The notes under the pieces were generated by a model. That model made no database searches. It was not told the origin of the DNA and was given only the letters and a program-made list of their open reading frames with translations. 39,069 bases of DNA from an uncultured Phocaeicola sp. (GTDB taxonomy: Bacteria; Bacteroidota; Bacteroidia; Bacteroidales; Bacteroidaceae): contig CAPAOL010000035.1 of the NCBI GenBank assembly GCA_948579315.1, forward strand, positions 1 to 39,069, read 5' to 3'. Positions 25,138 to 34,101 of the stretch are shown here, piece by piece. Every line of letters begins with the position of its first letter. Within the stretch, counting starts at the first letter, position 1. The position numbers were made by a program, and so were the translations under genes.

Positions 25138-26093
25138 GCGTTCTCTCCAAACAAGGAATCAACGAATTCATTTTTACGGAATACCTGCAGGTCTTCCATA
25201 CCTTCACCTAACCCAATATATTTAACAGGAATCTTAAATTGATCGGAAATGCCGATCACAACACCACCTTTAGCAGTTCCGTCAAGTTTAGTGATAGCCA
25301 TAGCAGTTACTTCGGTTGCCAAAGTGAATTGTTTGGCCTGTTCAAATGCATTTTGTCCGGTGGAACCGTCCAATACTAATAAAACTTCATCTGGCGCATC
25401 GGGTACAACCTTTTTCATCACATTCTTGATTTTGGTCAGCTCGTTCATCAAGCCCACCTTATTATGCAGGCGACCAGCTGTATCGATAATAACCACATCT
25501 GCGTTATTGGCAACGGCAGAACTAAGGGTGTCGTAAGCCACAGATGCAGGATCCGCTCCCATTTTCTGTTTGACAACAGGAACCTCTACCCGCTCTCCCC
25601 AAATCATTAATTGTTCTACGGCTGCAGCGCGGAAAGTATCGGCAGCTCCCAAATAAACCGATTTGCCTGCTTTTTTGAATTGATAAGCCAGCTTGCCGAT
25701 AGTTGTAGTCTTCCCTACTCCATTCACTCCCACAACCATAATTACATAAGGTTTCCTTGTGGTGGGTACGTCAAAATCAGCTACATCATCCGAGTTATTT
25801 TCGGTAAGCAAAGCTGCTATTTCGTCACGTAATATAAGATTCAGCTCCTGGGTATTTACATACTTATCTGCCGCAGCGCGTTTCTCGATGCGTTTGATAA
25901 TATTTAAAGTTGTTTCTACACCTACGTCAGATGTGATCAGCACTTCTTCTAGATTATCTAATACTTCATCGTCTACTTTTGACTTACCAGCCACAGCACG
26001 AGCAATTTTACTGAATACGCTCTCTTTGGTTTTAGATAATCCTTTATCTAAAGTTTCCTTCTTTTCTTTTGAAAAAAAACTAAAAAATCCCAT
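25134..26093 (-). CDS. ftsY: Signal recognition particle receptor FtsY
   Basis: A 319-aa GTPase that receives SRP-ribosome complexes at the inner membrane. The N domain (about 15-100) is followed by the G domain with GVNGVGKT at 122-129, DTFRAAAVEQL, DTAGR and TKLDGTAKGG, ending with the FtsY-type GLGEGMEDLQVF. The N-terminus MGFFSFFSKEKK is short and aromatic, the membrane-targeting form, without the long acidic A domain of E. coli. The open frame continues upstream to 26285, but those codons run over a terminator and the ftsY promoter, so the ATG at 26093 is chosen. It overlaps rimO by 4 bp. Confidence 0.97.
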   Translation of the reverse strand: MGFFSFFSKEKKETLDKGLSKTKESVFSKIARAVAGKSKVDDEVLDNLEEVLITSDVGVETTLNIIKRIEKRAAADKYVNTQELNLILRDEIAALLTENNSDDVADFDVPTTRKPYVIMVVGVNGVGKTTTIGKLAYQFKKAGKSVYLGAADTFRAAAVEQLMIWGERVEVPVVKQKMGADPASVAYDTLSSAVANNADVVIIDTAGRLHNKVGLMNELTKIKNVMKKVVPDAPDEVLLVLDGSTGQNAFEQAKQFTLATEVTAMAITKLDGTAKGGVVIGISDQFKIPVKYIGLGEGMEDLQVFRKNEFVDSLFGENA

Positions 26094-26124
26094 ATTGACA
26101 CTTGTTTGTATAATACATTTGCTA

Positions 26125-26132
26125 CAAAGATA
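26125..26132 (-). promoter_or_regulatory. Probable -7 box of the ftsY-rimO-HU operon
   Basis: TATCTTTG on the minus strand matches TAnnTTTG and lies between the preceding terminator and ftsY. The start would be near 26119, giving a leader of about 26 nt. At the -33 position only TTT is seen. Confidence 0.6.
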
Positions 26133-26170
26133 TAACAAAGGATTGGAAAAGTAAAAAAAGAAGCAATAAA

Positions 26171-26205
26171 AAAATCCCCTCATCGTTCGCCAATGAGAGG
26201 ATTTT
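26171..26205 (-). terminator. Terminator after the L28-L33-DUF4295 genes
   Basis: On the minus strand AAAATCC and CTCAT arms pair with ATGAG and GGATTTT (one mismatch between them), followed by a run of seven T. It lies 28 bp past the DUF4295 stop and splits this cluster into two transcription units. Confidence 0.88.
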
Positions 26206-26232
26206 GCAGTTATAGCGTATATGCTATTTCTA

Positions 26233-26391
26233 TTATTTTTTGAAAAAGTCTTGTACTTTTTCGTTCGGAACCATTTGTTCATCAAAAACGTATGCTCCAG
26301 TTTTCGGAGATTTTACCATTTTGATAACCTTGGTATAAGCACGACCTTCTTTAGAACCTTCGTGCAAACTTGCTACTGTTTTCTTTGCCAT
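26233..26391 (-). CDS. DUF4295 small protein next to L33
   Basis: A 52-aa basic protein starting MAKKTVASLHEGSKEGRAYT and ending VPNEKVQDFFKK. It is a small conserved Bacteroidetes protein (DUF4295) regularly found directly after rpmG and rpmB. Size, charge and the ribosomal-protein neighbours suggest a ribosome-associated role, but this is inference. It starts 17 bp after the rpmG stop and is followed by a strong terminator. Confidence 0.88.
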   Translation of the reverse strand: MAKKTVASLHEGSKEGRAYTKVIKMVKSPKTGAYVFDEQMVPNEKVQDFFKK

Positions 26392-26408
26392 GGGTTATAC
26401 TACTTTTA

Positions 26409-26597
26409 TTATTTAATTTCCTTGTGTACTGTTACTCTCTTCAGAATTGGGTTGTATTTTTTCAACTCAAGTCTTTCTGTAGTATTCTTTCTGTTTTTAG
26501 TTGTGATATAACGAGATGTTCCCGGCATTCCACTGTCTTTGTGTTCTGTACATTCCAGAATCACTTGTACTCTGTTACCTTTTGCTTTCTTTGCCAT
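26409..26597 (-). CDS. rpmG: 50S ribosomal protein L33 (bL33)
   Basis: A 62-aa protein, MAKKAKGNRVQVILECTEHKD..., with the family end RLELKKYNPILKRVTVHKE. Only one cysteine is present, so the two CxxC zinc ligands of zinc-type L33 are missing; this is a zinc-free (C-) form. It lies 21 bp after rpmB and belongs to the same operon. Confidence 0.97.
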   Translation of the reverse strand: MAKKAKGNRVQVILECTEHKDSGMPGTSRYITTKNRKNTTERLELKKYNPILKRVTVHKEIK

Positions 26598-26618
26598 TGT
26601 AAGTTTTCTCCTCTACGT

Positions 26619-26879
26619 TTAGCCGATTACTTTAATGCTTTTCCAATCACAATAACCTTTAGCCACAGCTTCAGTCAGCGCAGCATCCAGTCCTTTTTTG
26701 TTGATAATACGCAACCCGTTAGCGCAAAGGCTAAGGCTGATCCAACAATCCTGTTCTACATAATAGAACTTTTTGTTAAACAAGTTCAAATCAAAGGTTC
26801 TTTTAGTTCTTCTCTTTGAGTGTGAAACATTGTTGCCAATCATGGCTTTCTTTCCGGTAATTTGACAAATCTTCGACAT
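26619..26879 (-). CDS. rpmB: 50S ribosomal protein L28 (bL28)
   Basis: An 86-aa protein that begins MSKICQITGKKAMIGNNVSHSKRRTKR, the standard L28 N-terminus, and ends DWKSIKVIG. A single cysteine near the start (Cys5) and no second pair indicate a zinc-free form. It is the first gene of the rpmB-rpmG-DUF4295 unit with a good promoter upstream. Confidence 0.97.
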   Translation of the reverse strand: MSKICQITGKKAMIGNNVSHSKRRTKRTFDLNLFNKKFYYVEQDCWISLSLCANGLRIINKKGLDAALTEAVAKGYCDWKSIKVIG

Positions 26880-26929
26880 TTCTATCTTATTTTTATAGTT
26901 TTATATCTATACTTATTTCAAACAGGACG

Positions 26930-26960
26930 CAAAGTAAGCACTTTTATCCGTATAAAACAA
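26930..26960 (-). promoter_or_regulatory. Promoter of rpmB-rpmG-DUF4295
   Basis: On the minus strand TTG (26958-26960), 20 nt, then TTACTTTG (26930-26937), one mismatch from TAnnTTTG. The leader to the L28 start would be about 45 nt. Confidence 0.65.
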
Positions 26961-27001
26961 GAATTTCTTAAAATAATTCACTTTCAGGCACCTATTTTTC
27001 T

Positions 27002-28234
27002 TTATTTGAGTAAATCACGGAGCATTAATAGGGCGTTATTGCCAGCCCTTTCAATGTTCATGCTTCTTCCGCGGTTTGTTTCCTGCTTGTAAGTATGAAT
27101 TTCGTTTTTATAACCAGCAGCTATCCAAACAGTTCCCACCGGCTTTTCCGGAGTACCACCTCCGGGGCCTGCTATCCCTGAAGTAGCAACAGCGCAATCT
27201 GTTTTTAATGTTTTCATCGCACCTTTTACCATTTCAATCACAGTTTCCTCACTGACAGCTCCATGTCGTTCCAAAGTTTCGGAGGAAACGTGCAAAATCC
27301 CCATTTTCACTTCATTAGAGTAGGCCACTACACTTCCATTAAAATATTCAGAACTGCCGGCAATGGAAGTCAACCGTGCTGCAATACTGCCTCCGGTACA
27401 ACTTTCTGCGGTGGAAACGGTCAATTTCTTCTTTTTTAAAAGCTCACCGACTATAACCTCTAATGGCGTATCTTCTTCACTGAAAATATCATCGCCAAGT
27501 ATTTCCTCTAATTTTAACTTCTCACGTTCAAGAAGAACTTTTACTTCTTCTCTGTTTTGTCCTCGTCCTGTCAGTCTAAGACGGATAATGCCAAGTTTGG
27601 GTAGATATGCCAATTTAATACATTCCGGTAAAGCGTTCTCCCACGATTCTAACTTTTCGGCTAATACAGATTCCGGATAGTGTTGTACAAGAAATGTTTG
27701 ATGCATAATAACATCCGTTTGAAACCTAGCGTGCAACTTAGGTAACACGCTTTCTGTCATCACAGCAATCATCTCTTGTGGAACGCCCGGCATGGAAACA
27801 AGTACCTTGCCATCCCTTTCGAACCAACTGACAGAAGCACTTCCCACAGGGTTATTTATTACCATACAATCTTTTGGAACCATTGCCTGGCTTTTATTGA
27901 GTGCATTCATTGGTATTTTTCCTGCCAATACCCGTTTTACGTTTTCGAATACTTCTTCGTTGAAAACCAGTTCCGTATGGAAGTATTTACATAGAGTCTG
28001 TTTGGTAATATCGTCTTTGGTAGGTCCGAGTCCTCCGGTTACTAAAACAATATTCACCCTTTCCATCGCATTATCAATCGCTTCCATGATCTCTTCTTCC
28101 CGGTCACGGATAGAAACAATACGAAGAACTTCAATACCTATTTTATTTAATTCTTGCCCCATCCAGGCAGAATTAGTATCGACAACCTGTCCTATCAGCA
28201 GTTCATCGCCAATGGTTATTATTTCGGCAAACAT
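27002..28234 (-). CDS. cinA: CinA family protein (competence/damage-inducible type, NMN amidase domain)
   Basis: A 410-aa two-domain protein. The N-terminal half is the MoaB/MoeA-like nucleotide domain (MFAEIITIGDELLIGQVVDTN, VTGGLGPTKDDIT, VSMPGVPQEM). The C-terminal half (from about residue 255) is the PncC-type nicotinamide-nucleotide amidase domain with STAESCTGG, SGIAGPGGGTPEKPVG. The enzyme family recycles nicotinamide mononucleotide in NAD metabolism and may hydrolyse ADP-ribose. The gap from tsaD is 45 bp, so both may share a transcript. There is no recA next to it, so the competence link seen in other phyla is not supported here. Confidence 0.95.
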   Translation of the reverse strand: MFAEIITIGDELLIGQVVDTNSAWMGQELNKIGIEVLRIVSIRDREEEIMEAIDNAMERVNIVLVTGGLGPTKDDITKQTLCKYFHTELVFNEEVFENVKRVLAGKIPMNALNKSQAMVPKDCMVINNPVGSASVSWFERDGKVLVSMPGVPQEMIAVMTESVLPKLHARFQTDVIMHQTFLVQHYPESVLAEKLESWENALPECIKLAYLPKLGIIRLRLTGRGQNREEVKVLLEREKLKLEEILGDDIFSEEDTPLEVIVGELLKKKKLTVSTAESCTGGSIAARLTSIAGSSEYFNGSVVAYSNEVKMGILHVSSETLERHGAVSEETVIEMVKGAMKTLKTDCAVATSGIAGPGGGTPEKPVGTVWIAAGYKNEIHTYKQETNRGRSMNIERAGNNALLMLRDLLK

Positions 28235-28279
28235 ACTTCTTAGTTTTATCCTATTATTATATATAAGGTATGCTTATTA

Positions 28280-29299
28280 TTATAATGTCACCCGGGAATA
28301 AGCCGGAAGATCAATAGAACAAAAGTCCTTATTCAGGTATTTGAAATATCCGGTAATGGCAATCATTGCTGCATTATCGGTAGTATAACTGAATTTAGGG
28401 ATGAAAATATTCCAACCATATTTCTCGGCGTGTTCCCGGAAAGCATTGCGTAATCCGTTATTTGCGGATACTCCTCCGGCTACTGCTATTTCATTAATCT
28501 TATATTCTTTGGCAGCTTTCCGTAATTTACCCATCAGAATGTCCACTATAGTAGCTTCCAATGATGCTGCAAGGTCCACTTTATGGTGCTCTATAAAATC
28601 CGGATCATCTTTTAGCCAGTCGCGTAATGAATATAAAAAGGAAGTTTTCAATCCGCTGAAACTGTAATCTAAACCGGGAATATGCGGTTTGCTAAATGTA
28701 AAAGCTTTCGGATTTCCCTGGCGTGCTAATTTGTCAATAATTGGTCCACCCGGATAGCCCAGTCCCATCACTTTAGAACATTTATCAATTGCTTCACCTG
28801 CGGCATCATCAATAGTTTGTCCAAGAATCTCCATATCATTATAGGCTTTTACCAGTATGATTTGTGAATTTCCTCCAGATACCAGCAAGCAAAGAAATGG
28901 GAAAGCGGGTTGTCTCTCTTCTTCTCCTTCTGCTTTAATAAAATGAGCTAAAACGTGACCAGTCAAGTGATTAACGTCAATCATTGGAATATTCAAAGAA
29001 CGGGCAAATCCTTTTGCAAAGGAGACTCCGACAAGCAAAGACCCCATTAATCCTGGACCACGAGTGAAAGCTACTGCGCTCAATTCTTCTTTGGTGACGC
29101 CAGCACGTTTTAATGCTTCATGCACTACCGGTACGATGTTTTGTTGGTGTGCCCGTGAAGCCAACTCGGGTACTACTCCGCCGTATGCTTCATGTACGGC
29201 TTGACTTGATACCACATTTGACAACAGATAACCATCCTTGATTACAGCTGCCGATGTATCGTCACAGGAAGATTCAATTCCTAAAATTATTGCACTCAT
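28280..29299 (-). CDS. tsaD: tRNA N6-adenosine threonylcarbamoyltransferase TsaD
   Basis: A 339-aa ASKHA-fold enzyme that transfers threonylcarbamoyl to A37 of ANN-decoding tRNAs. It begins MSAIILGIESSCDDTSAAV, has the metal ligands His111 and His115 (NHLTGH), LLVSGGNSQI, and the C-terminal ALAGGVSANN-like motif (AVAGGVSANNGLR) with TDNAAMIA. The full family length is present. It is divergent from tamB and has a good -7 box 24 bp upstream. Confidence 0.98.
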   Translation of the reverse strand: MSAIILGIESSCDDTSAAVIKDGYLLSNVVSSQAVHEAYGGVVPELASRAHQQNIVPVVHEALKRAGVTKEELSAVAFTRGPGLMGSLLVGVSFAKGFARSLNIPMIDVNHLTGHVLAHFIKAEGEEERQPAFPFLCLLVSGGNSQIILVKAYNDMEILGQTIDDAAGEAIDKCSKVMGLGYPGGPIIDKLARQGNPKAFTFSKPHIPGLDYSFSGLKTSFLYSLRDWLKDDPDFIEHHKVDLAASLEATIVDILMGKLRKAAKEYKINEIAVAGGVSANNGLRNAFREHAEKYGWNIFIPKFSYTTDNAAMIAITGYFKYLNKDFCSIDLPAYSRVTL

Positions 29300-29323
29300 A
29301 AGTATTTAAACTATTAAACGGTG

Positions 29324-29353
29324 CAAAAGTAATCATAAAACTACGATTCGTAA
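29324..29353 (-). promoter_or_regulatory. Probable tsaD promoter
   Basis: On the minus strand TACTTTTG (29324-29331) is a perfect -7 box; TTA (29351-29353) lies 19 nt upstream in place of TTG. The start site would be about 18 nt from the tsaD ATG. Confidence 0.6.
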
Positions 29354-29365
29354 CGAACTATTTTA

Positions 29366-29373
29366 TATTTTTG
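29366..29373 (+). promoter_or_regulatory. Probable -7 box of tamB
   Basis: TATTTTTG matches TAnnTTTG on the plus strand. Transcription would start near 29380, only about 20-30 nt before the start codons I favour for tamB and far upstream of the TTG at 29470. No TTG is found at the expected -33 distance. Confidence 0.5.
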
Positions 29374-29406
29374 TTCGCAAAATAAAAGTTATCGCATATC
29401 AGAACG

Positions 29407-32400
29407 CTGAAAAAGACTGTACGCTGGGTAGTTGGTATTGTACTGGGAGTATATATCGGGACTATTGTTTTGCTGAATATACCAAGCATTCAGCAAACAA
29501 TGAGTGTATTTGTGGCTAAAGAACTTTCCGAAGTTCTAAACACAAAGATAGTGATTGGTAGAATTAATATCGGTCTATTGAACCGTATTATTATTGATGA
29601 TGTATTGCTTGACGATCAAAGTGGTCAGGAAATGCTCAAAGTCACTCGTTTATCTGCCAAGTTTGATATTATGCCTTTCTTTAAAGGAAAGATATCCATT
29701 AGCAGTGTTCAACTCTTCGGATTTAATATCGATCTCCGGAAAGAGACTCCGGAGTCTCCTCCTAATTTTAAATTTGTTTTAGATGCTTTTGCTTCCAAAG
29801 ATACAGTAAAGAAAGAAAATTCACTTGATTTACGAATTAACTCCATCCTGATTCGTCGTGGAAGGATGTCCTATCATGTGTTATCGGAACAGGAAACACC
29901 GGGAAAATTTAACGCCAAGCATATTCAGCTTCAAAATATCATAGCCAATATATCGCTGAAAGCCTTAAATAAGGACTCTTTGAATTTAGGAATCAAGCGA
30001 TTGAGCCTTGATGAAAAGGCATCCGGCTTTTCTTTGAAGAAAATGAGTTTGAAACTGGTTGCCAATAACAAGCAGACAAACATTGATAATTTTACAATAG
30101 AGTTGCCCGAAACATTTCTCAAGCTGGATACTATTCGTTTAGAGTATGATAGTTTGAAAGCTTTTGACCGTTTTACAGAACAAGTGCATTTTTCTTTCCG
30201 TACTTTGCCATCGCAAGTTATTCTAAAAGATATTTCTCCTTTTGTTCCTGTCCTATCGCATTTCAAGGAACCGGTGACATTGGATATGGAAGTGAAGGGA
30301 ACTGTGGACCAGTTGACTTGTTCGCATTTGGAAATTACGGCCGACGACCGCCAGTTTCGTCTGCGAGGAGATGTGTCGCTTCAGGGCTTGTCGCGTCCAC
30401 AAGATGCGTATGTATATGGAACACTTTCCGAGCTTTCGGCCAACACTCGTGGAGTCGGCTTCTTAGTGCGTAATTTGAGTCACAATTATAATGGAGTTCC
30501 TCCACTTCTCGAACGTTTGGGAAACGTAAGTTTTCAGGGAGAGATTTCAGGATACTTTACGGACCTAGTTACTTACGGGCAATTACAAACGAGTCTTGGA
30601 AATGTAAAAACCGACTTAAAATTGAGTTCTGACAAGACTAAAGGGCTGTTTGCATATTCCGGTGCTGTCAAAACTGAAGATTTCCAGCTAGGTAAGTTAT
30701 TGGGTAATGAGAAGTTGGAAGAAATCACTTTCAATCTGGATGTACATGGACGGCACATTACCGGGCAATTGCCAGCCGTGGAATTGAAAGGATTGATCGC
30801 TTCGGTAGATTATAGCAGATATAGATATGAGAATATCACATTGGACGGAGAATACAAACAAGGTGGATTTAATGGTAAAGTGGCGTTGGATGATCCCAAT
30901 GGATCGATTTATCTGAATGGAGATGTAAATGTTACGTCTAAAGTTCCTACTTTCAATTTTCTTGCAGTAGTTAATAAAGTACGTCCACACGATTTGAATC
31001 TTACGACTAAATACTCAGATGCGGAGTTCTCTTTAAAACTAAAAGCTAATTTTACGGGTGGATCAGTGGATGAGATGATTGGAGAAATCAATGTGGATAG
31101 TTTGGAATTTACAGCTCCGGATAAAGCATATTTTATGCAGAATATGAATATCCGGGCTGCAAAACAGAACGGAGAGAACCAACTAAGATTGACTTCTGAA
31201 TTCTTGAAAGCAAATATAGAAGGTAAATTCCAGTACCACACATTACCTGCCAGTATTCTGAATATTATGCGGAAGTATGTGCCGTCTTTGATATTACCTC
31301 CCAAGAAACCGATTGAAACGCATAACAATTTTCTGTTTGATGTACATATATATAATACGGACATTTTATCTACAATCTTTGATATACCGTTGACTGTGTA
31401 CACTCATTCCACATTGAAGGGATATTTCAATGATGCCGTACAACGCTTGCGTGTAGAAGGATATTTTCCCCGTCTGCAATATAAAAATAACTTTATTGAG
31501 TCGGGCATGATCCTGTGTGAGAATCCTGCTGATCATATTCGTGCACGGGTTCGTTTGACTTCTTTGAAAAAGAAAGGGGCAGTCAATCTATCCTTGGATA
31601 CACAGGCCAAAGATGATAATGTCAGTACGACATTGAATTGGGGGAATAATGCCTCAGTGACATATAGCGGGCAATTGGCTGCCGTTGCCAAATTACTACG
31701 TACAAGCGGAGAAAAGCCATTGTTGAAAGCGATGGTAGATGTGAAACCTACTGATGTGATTTTAAACGATACTCTTTGGAAGATACATGCTTCACAAGTG
31801 GTGGTCGATTCAGGCAGGGTGGATGTGAACAACTTCTACTTTAGCCATCAGGATAGATATGTACGTATTAACGGCCGGCTCTCCGAGAATCCTAAAGATA
31901 CTGTAAAGGTTGATTTAAAAGATATAAATATGGGATATGTATTTGATATTGCAAGCATATCCGACGATGTGAATTTTGAAGGTGATGCAACGGGGACAGC
32001 CTATGCAAGCGGAGTGTTCAAGAAGCCTATAATGAATACTCGTTTATATATAAAGAACTTTTCACTTAACCAAGGCCGCCTAGGTGATCTGGATATATAT
32101 GGTGAGTGGGATAATGAGAATAGAGGGATTCGGCTGGATGCATCCATTCAGGACATATCCCCTTCTCCGTCACGTGTCACAGGTATTATTTATCCATTGA
32201 AACCGGAGAGCGGGCTTGATTTAAATATTGAAGCAAATGAATTGAACTTAAAATTCCTCGAACATTATATGAAGTCTATTGCCAATGATATTAAAGGACG
32301 AGGGACGGGAAAAGTACATTTCTATGGAAAATTCAAAGGATTGAATTTGGATGGTGCGGTTATGACAGACGCTTCCATGAAGTTTGATATTTTAAATACG

Positions 32401-33957
32401 CACTTTGCTGTAAAAGATACAATTCATCTGGCTCCTACCGGATTGACATTTAATAATATACATATATCCGACATGGAAGGACATTCGGGGAGAATGAACG
32501 GATATTTGCATTTCCAGCATTTTAAGAACTTAAACTATCGTTTTGAGATACAGGCAAATAATATGCTTGTGATGAATACGAAGGAAACGGCAGATATGCC
32601 TTTCTATGGTACGGTGTATGGTACCGGAAATGTATTACTTGCCGGAAATGCCACACAAGGACTGGACGTAAACGTGGCTATGACTACAAACCGAAATACA
32701 ACTTTTACTTATATTAATGGTAGTGTAGCATCGGCTACTAGTAATCAATTTATCAAGTTTGTGGATAAAACACCCCGTCGCACAATTCAAGACTCAGTTC
32801 AAATCATTTCTTATTATGACCAGATACAACAGAAACGCCAAGCAGAAACAGAAGAGCAAAAGACGGATATCCGTTTGAATATTCTAGTGGATGCAACTCC
32901 TGATGCTACTATGCGAATTATCATGGATCCTATTGCCGGAGACTATATCAGCGGAAAAGGTACGGGAAATATTCGAACGGAATTTTATAATAAGGGTGAT
33001 GTGAAGATGTTTGGTAATTATCGGATTAATCAGGGAGTATATAAATTCAGTTTGCAGGAAGTAATCCGTAAGGACTTTATAATCAAGGATGGAAGTACAA
33101 TAACGTTCAATGGTGCACCTTTGGATGCTAACATGGATATACAAGCTTCATATACAGTGAATTCTGCTTCCTTGAATGACTTGATACCAGACGCTTCGGC
33201 TATTATCCAACAGCCCAATGTACGTGTAAATTGTATCATGAATTTAAGTGGTATGCTGGTACGTCCGACCATCAAGCTGGGCATAGAGCTTCCAAATGAA
33301 AGGGATGAAATACAAACATTGGTACGTAACTATATCAGCACGGAAGAGCAGATGAATATGCAAATCCTTTACTTGCTGGGTATTGGTAAGTTTTATACGG
33401 AAGATGCACGGAATAATAATCAAAATTCGAATGTGATGTCTTCAGTGCTCTCATCTACCCTCTCCGGCCAGTTGAACAATGCACTTTCACAAGTCTTTGA
33501 AACGAATAACTGGAATATAGGTACGAATTTGAGTACGGGTGATAAAGGTTGGACGGATATGGAAGTAGAAGGTATTCTATCGGGACAATTATTGAACAAT
33601 CGTTTATTGATAAACGGAAACTTCGGTTATCGGGATAATCCGATGGCTAATACTAACTTTGTAGGAGACTTTGAAGCAGAATGGTTGATTACCCGTTCGG
33701 GAGATATCCGTTTGAAGGCTTACAATGAGACGAATGACCGCTATTATACAAAGACGAATTTGACTACACAGGGAGTAGGTATCATGTATAAGAAGGACTT
33801 CAATAAATGGAGTGATCTATATTTCTGGAATAAATGGCGGTTACGTAATAAGCGCAAACGGGAAGAAACAGAAAAGGTAAAACTGCGACAGACGGACAGT
33901 ATCACTGATAAAACAGCCAAATCGGCAGTAAAGAGAAATCATTCGCAACAACAATAA
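29407..33957 (+). CDS. tamB: TamB-like translocation and assembly module protein (AsmA/DUF490 family)
   Basis: About 1516 aa if it starts at CTG 29407. The N-terminus then reads LKKTVRWVVGIVLGVYIGT, a signal-anchor helix as expected for TamB, an inner-membrane protein that spans the periplasm and serves outer-membrane lipid and protein traffic. The body is long and beta-rich with repeated AsmA-like units. The last 450 residues (about KMFGNYRINQGVYKFS to GIMYKKDFNKWSDLYFW) are the conserved TamB C-terminal domain. No ATG occurs in frame in the upstream part (29386-29470); ATC at 29398 (then RTLKKTVRW) is a second non-ATG candidate. Starting at TTG 29470 would remove the anchor helix. No TamA gene is next to it. 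Confidence 0.88.
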   Translation: MKKTVRWVVGIVLGVYIGTIVLLNIPSIQQTMSVFVAKELSEVLNTKIVIGRINIGLLNRIIIDDVLLDDQSGQEMLKVTRLSAKFDIMPFFKGKISISSVQLFGFNIDLRKETPESPPNFKFVLDAFASKDTVKKENSLDLRINSILIRRGRMSYHVLSEQETPGKFNAKHIQLQNIIANISLKALNKDSLNLGIKRLSLDEKASGFSLKKMSLKLVANNKQTNIDNFTIELPETFLKLDTIRLEYDSLKAFDRFTEQVHFSFRTLPSQVILKDISPFVPVLSHFKEPVTLDMEVKGTVDQLTCSHLEITADDRQFRLRGDVSLQGLSRPQDAYVYGTLSELSANTRGVGFLVRNLSHNYNGVPPLLERLGNVSFQGEISGYFTDLVTYGQLQTSLGNVKTDLKLSSDKTKGLFAYSGAVKTEDFQLGKLLGNEKLEEITFNLDVHGRHITGQLPAVELKGLIASVDYSRYRYENITLDGEYKQGGFNGKVALDDPNGSIYLNGDVNVTSKVPTFNFLAVVNKVRPHDLNLTTKYSDAEFSLKLKANFTGGSVDEMIGEINVDSLEFTAPDKAYFMQNMNIRAAKQNGENQLRLTSEFLKANIEGKFQYHTLPASILNIMRKYVPSLILPPKKPIETHNNFLFDVHIYNTDILSTIFDIPLTVYTHSTLKGYFNDAVQRLRVEGYFPRLQYKNNFIESGMILCENPADHIRARVRLTSLKKKGAVNLSLDTQAKDDNVSTTLNWGNNASVTYSGQLAAVAKLLRTSGEKPLLKAMVDVKPTDVILNDTLWKIHASQVVVDSGRVDVNNFYFSHQDRYVRINGRLSENPKDTVKVDLKDINMGYVFDIASISDDVNFEGDATGTAYASGVFKKPIMNTRLYIKNFSLNQGRLGDLDIYGEWDNENRGIRLDASIQDISPSPSRVTGIIYPLKPESGLDLNIEANELNLKFLEHYMKSIANDIKGRGTGKVHFYGKFKGLNLDGAVMTDASMKFDILNTHFAVKDTIHLAPTGLTFNNIHISDMEGHSGRMNGYLHFQHFKNLNYRFEIQANNMLVMNTKETADMPFYGTVYGTGNVLLAGNATQGLDVNVAMTTNRNTTFTYINGSVASATSNQFIKFVDKTPRRTIQDSVQIISYYDQIQQKRQAETEEQKTDIRLNILVDATPDATMRIIMDPIAGDYISGKGTGNIRTEFYNKGDVKMFGNYRINQGVYKFSLQEVIRKDFIIKDGSTITFNGAPLDANMDIQASYTVNSASLNDLIPDASAIIQQPNVRVNCIMNLSGMLVRPTIKLGIELPNERDEIQTLVRNYISTEEQMNMQILYLLGIGKFYTEDARNNNQNSNVMSSVLSSTLSGQLNNALSQVFETNNWNIGTNLSTGDKGWTDMEVEGILSGQLLNNRLLINGNFGYRDNPMANTNFVGDFEAEWLITRSGDIRLKAYNETNDRYYTKTNLTTQGVGIMYKKDFNKWSDLYFWNKWRLRNKRKREETEKVKLRQTDSITDKTAKSAVKRNHSQQQ

Positions 33958-34013
33958 ACATAATATAAACGATGACATATCCGCTTGGAATCATGTCACC
34001 GTTTATATTATGT
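33958..34013. terminator. Long hairpin after tamB
   Basis: ACATAATATAAACG (33958-33971) pairs with CGTTTATATTATGT (34000-34013). After one mismatch TGACAT pairs with ATGTCA, leaving a 14-base loop. It begins directly after the tamB stop. A short T run (ACTTTTT) comes 8 nt later, so it is a probable terminator for tamB and may also serve the convergent PepSY-like gene. Confidence 0.7.
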
Positions 34014-34101
34014 GATCAGGACTTTTTATGGGAGGCTGTTTAAAAAGTCGGTTCTATTAATGCAACTTCTCGTCGCTTCAGTCAATAAAACAAAGAAAGG
34101 T

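Noticed and set aside
26094..26285. Longer N-terminus of FtsY from the extended frame
   Set aside because: The added codons cover a terminator and a promoter and give no FtsY-like sequence.
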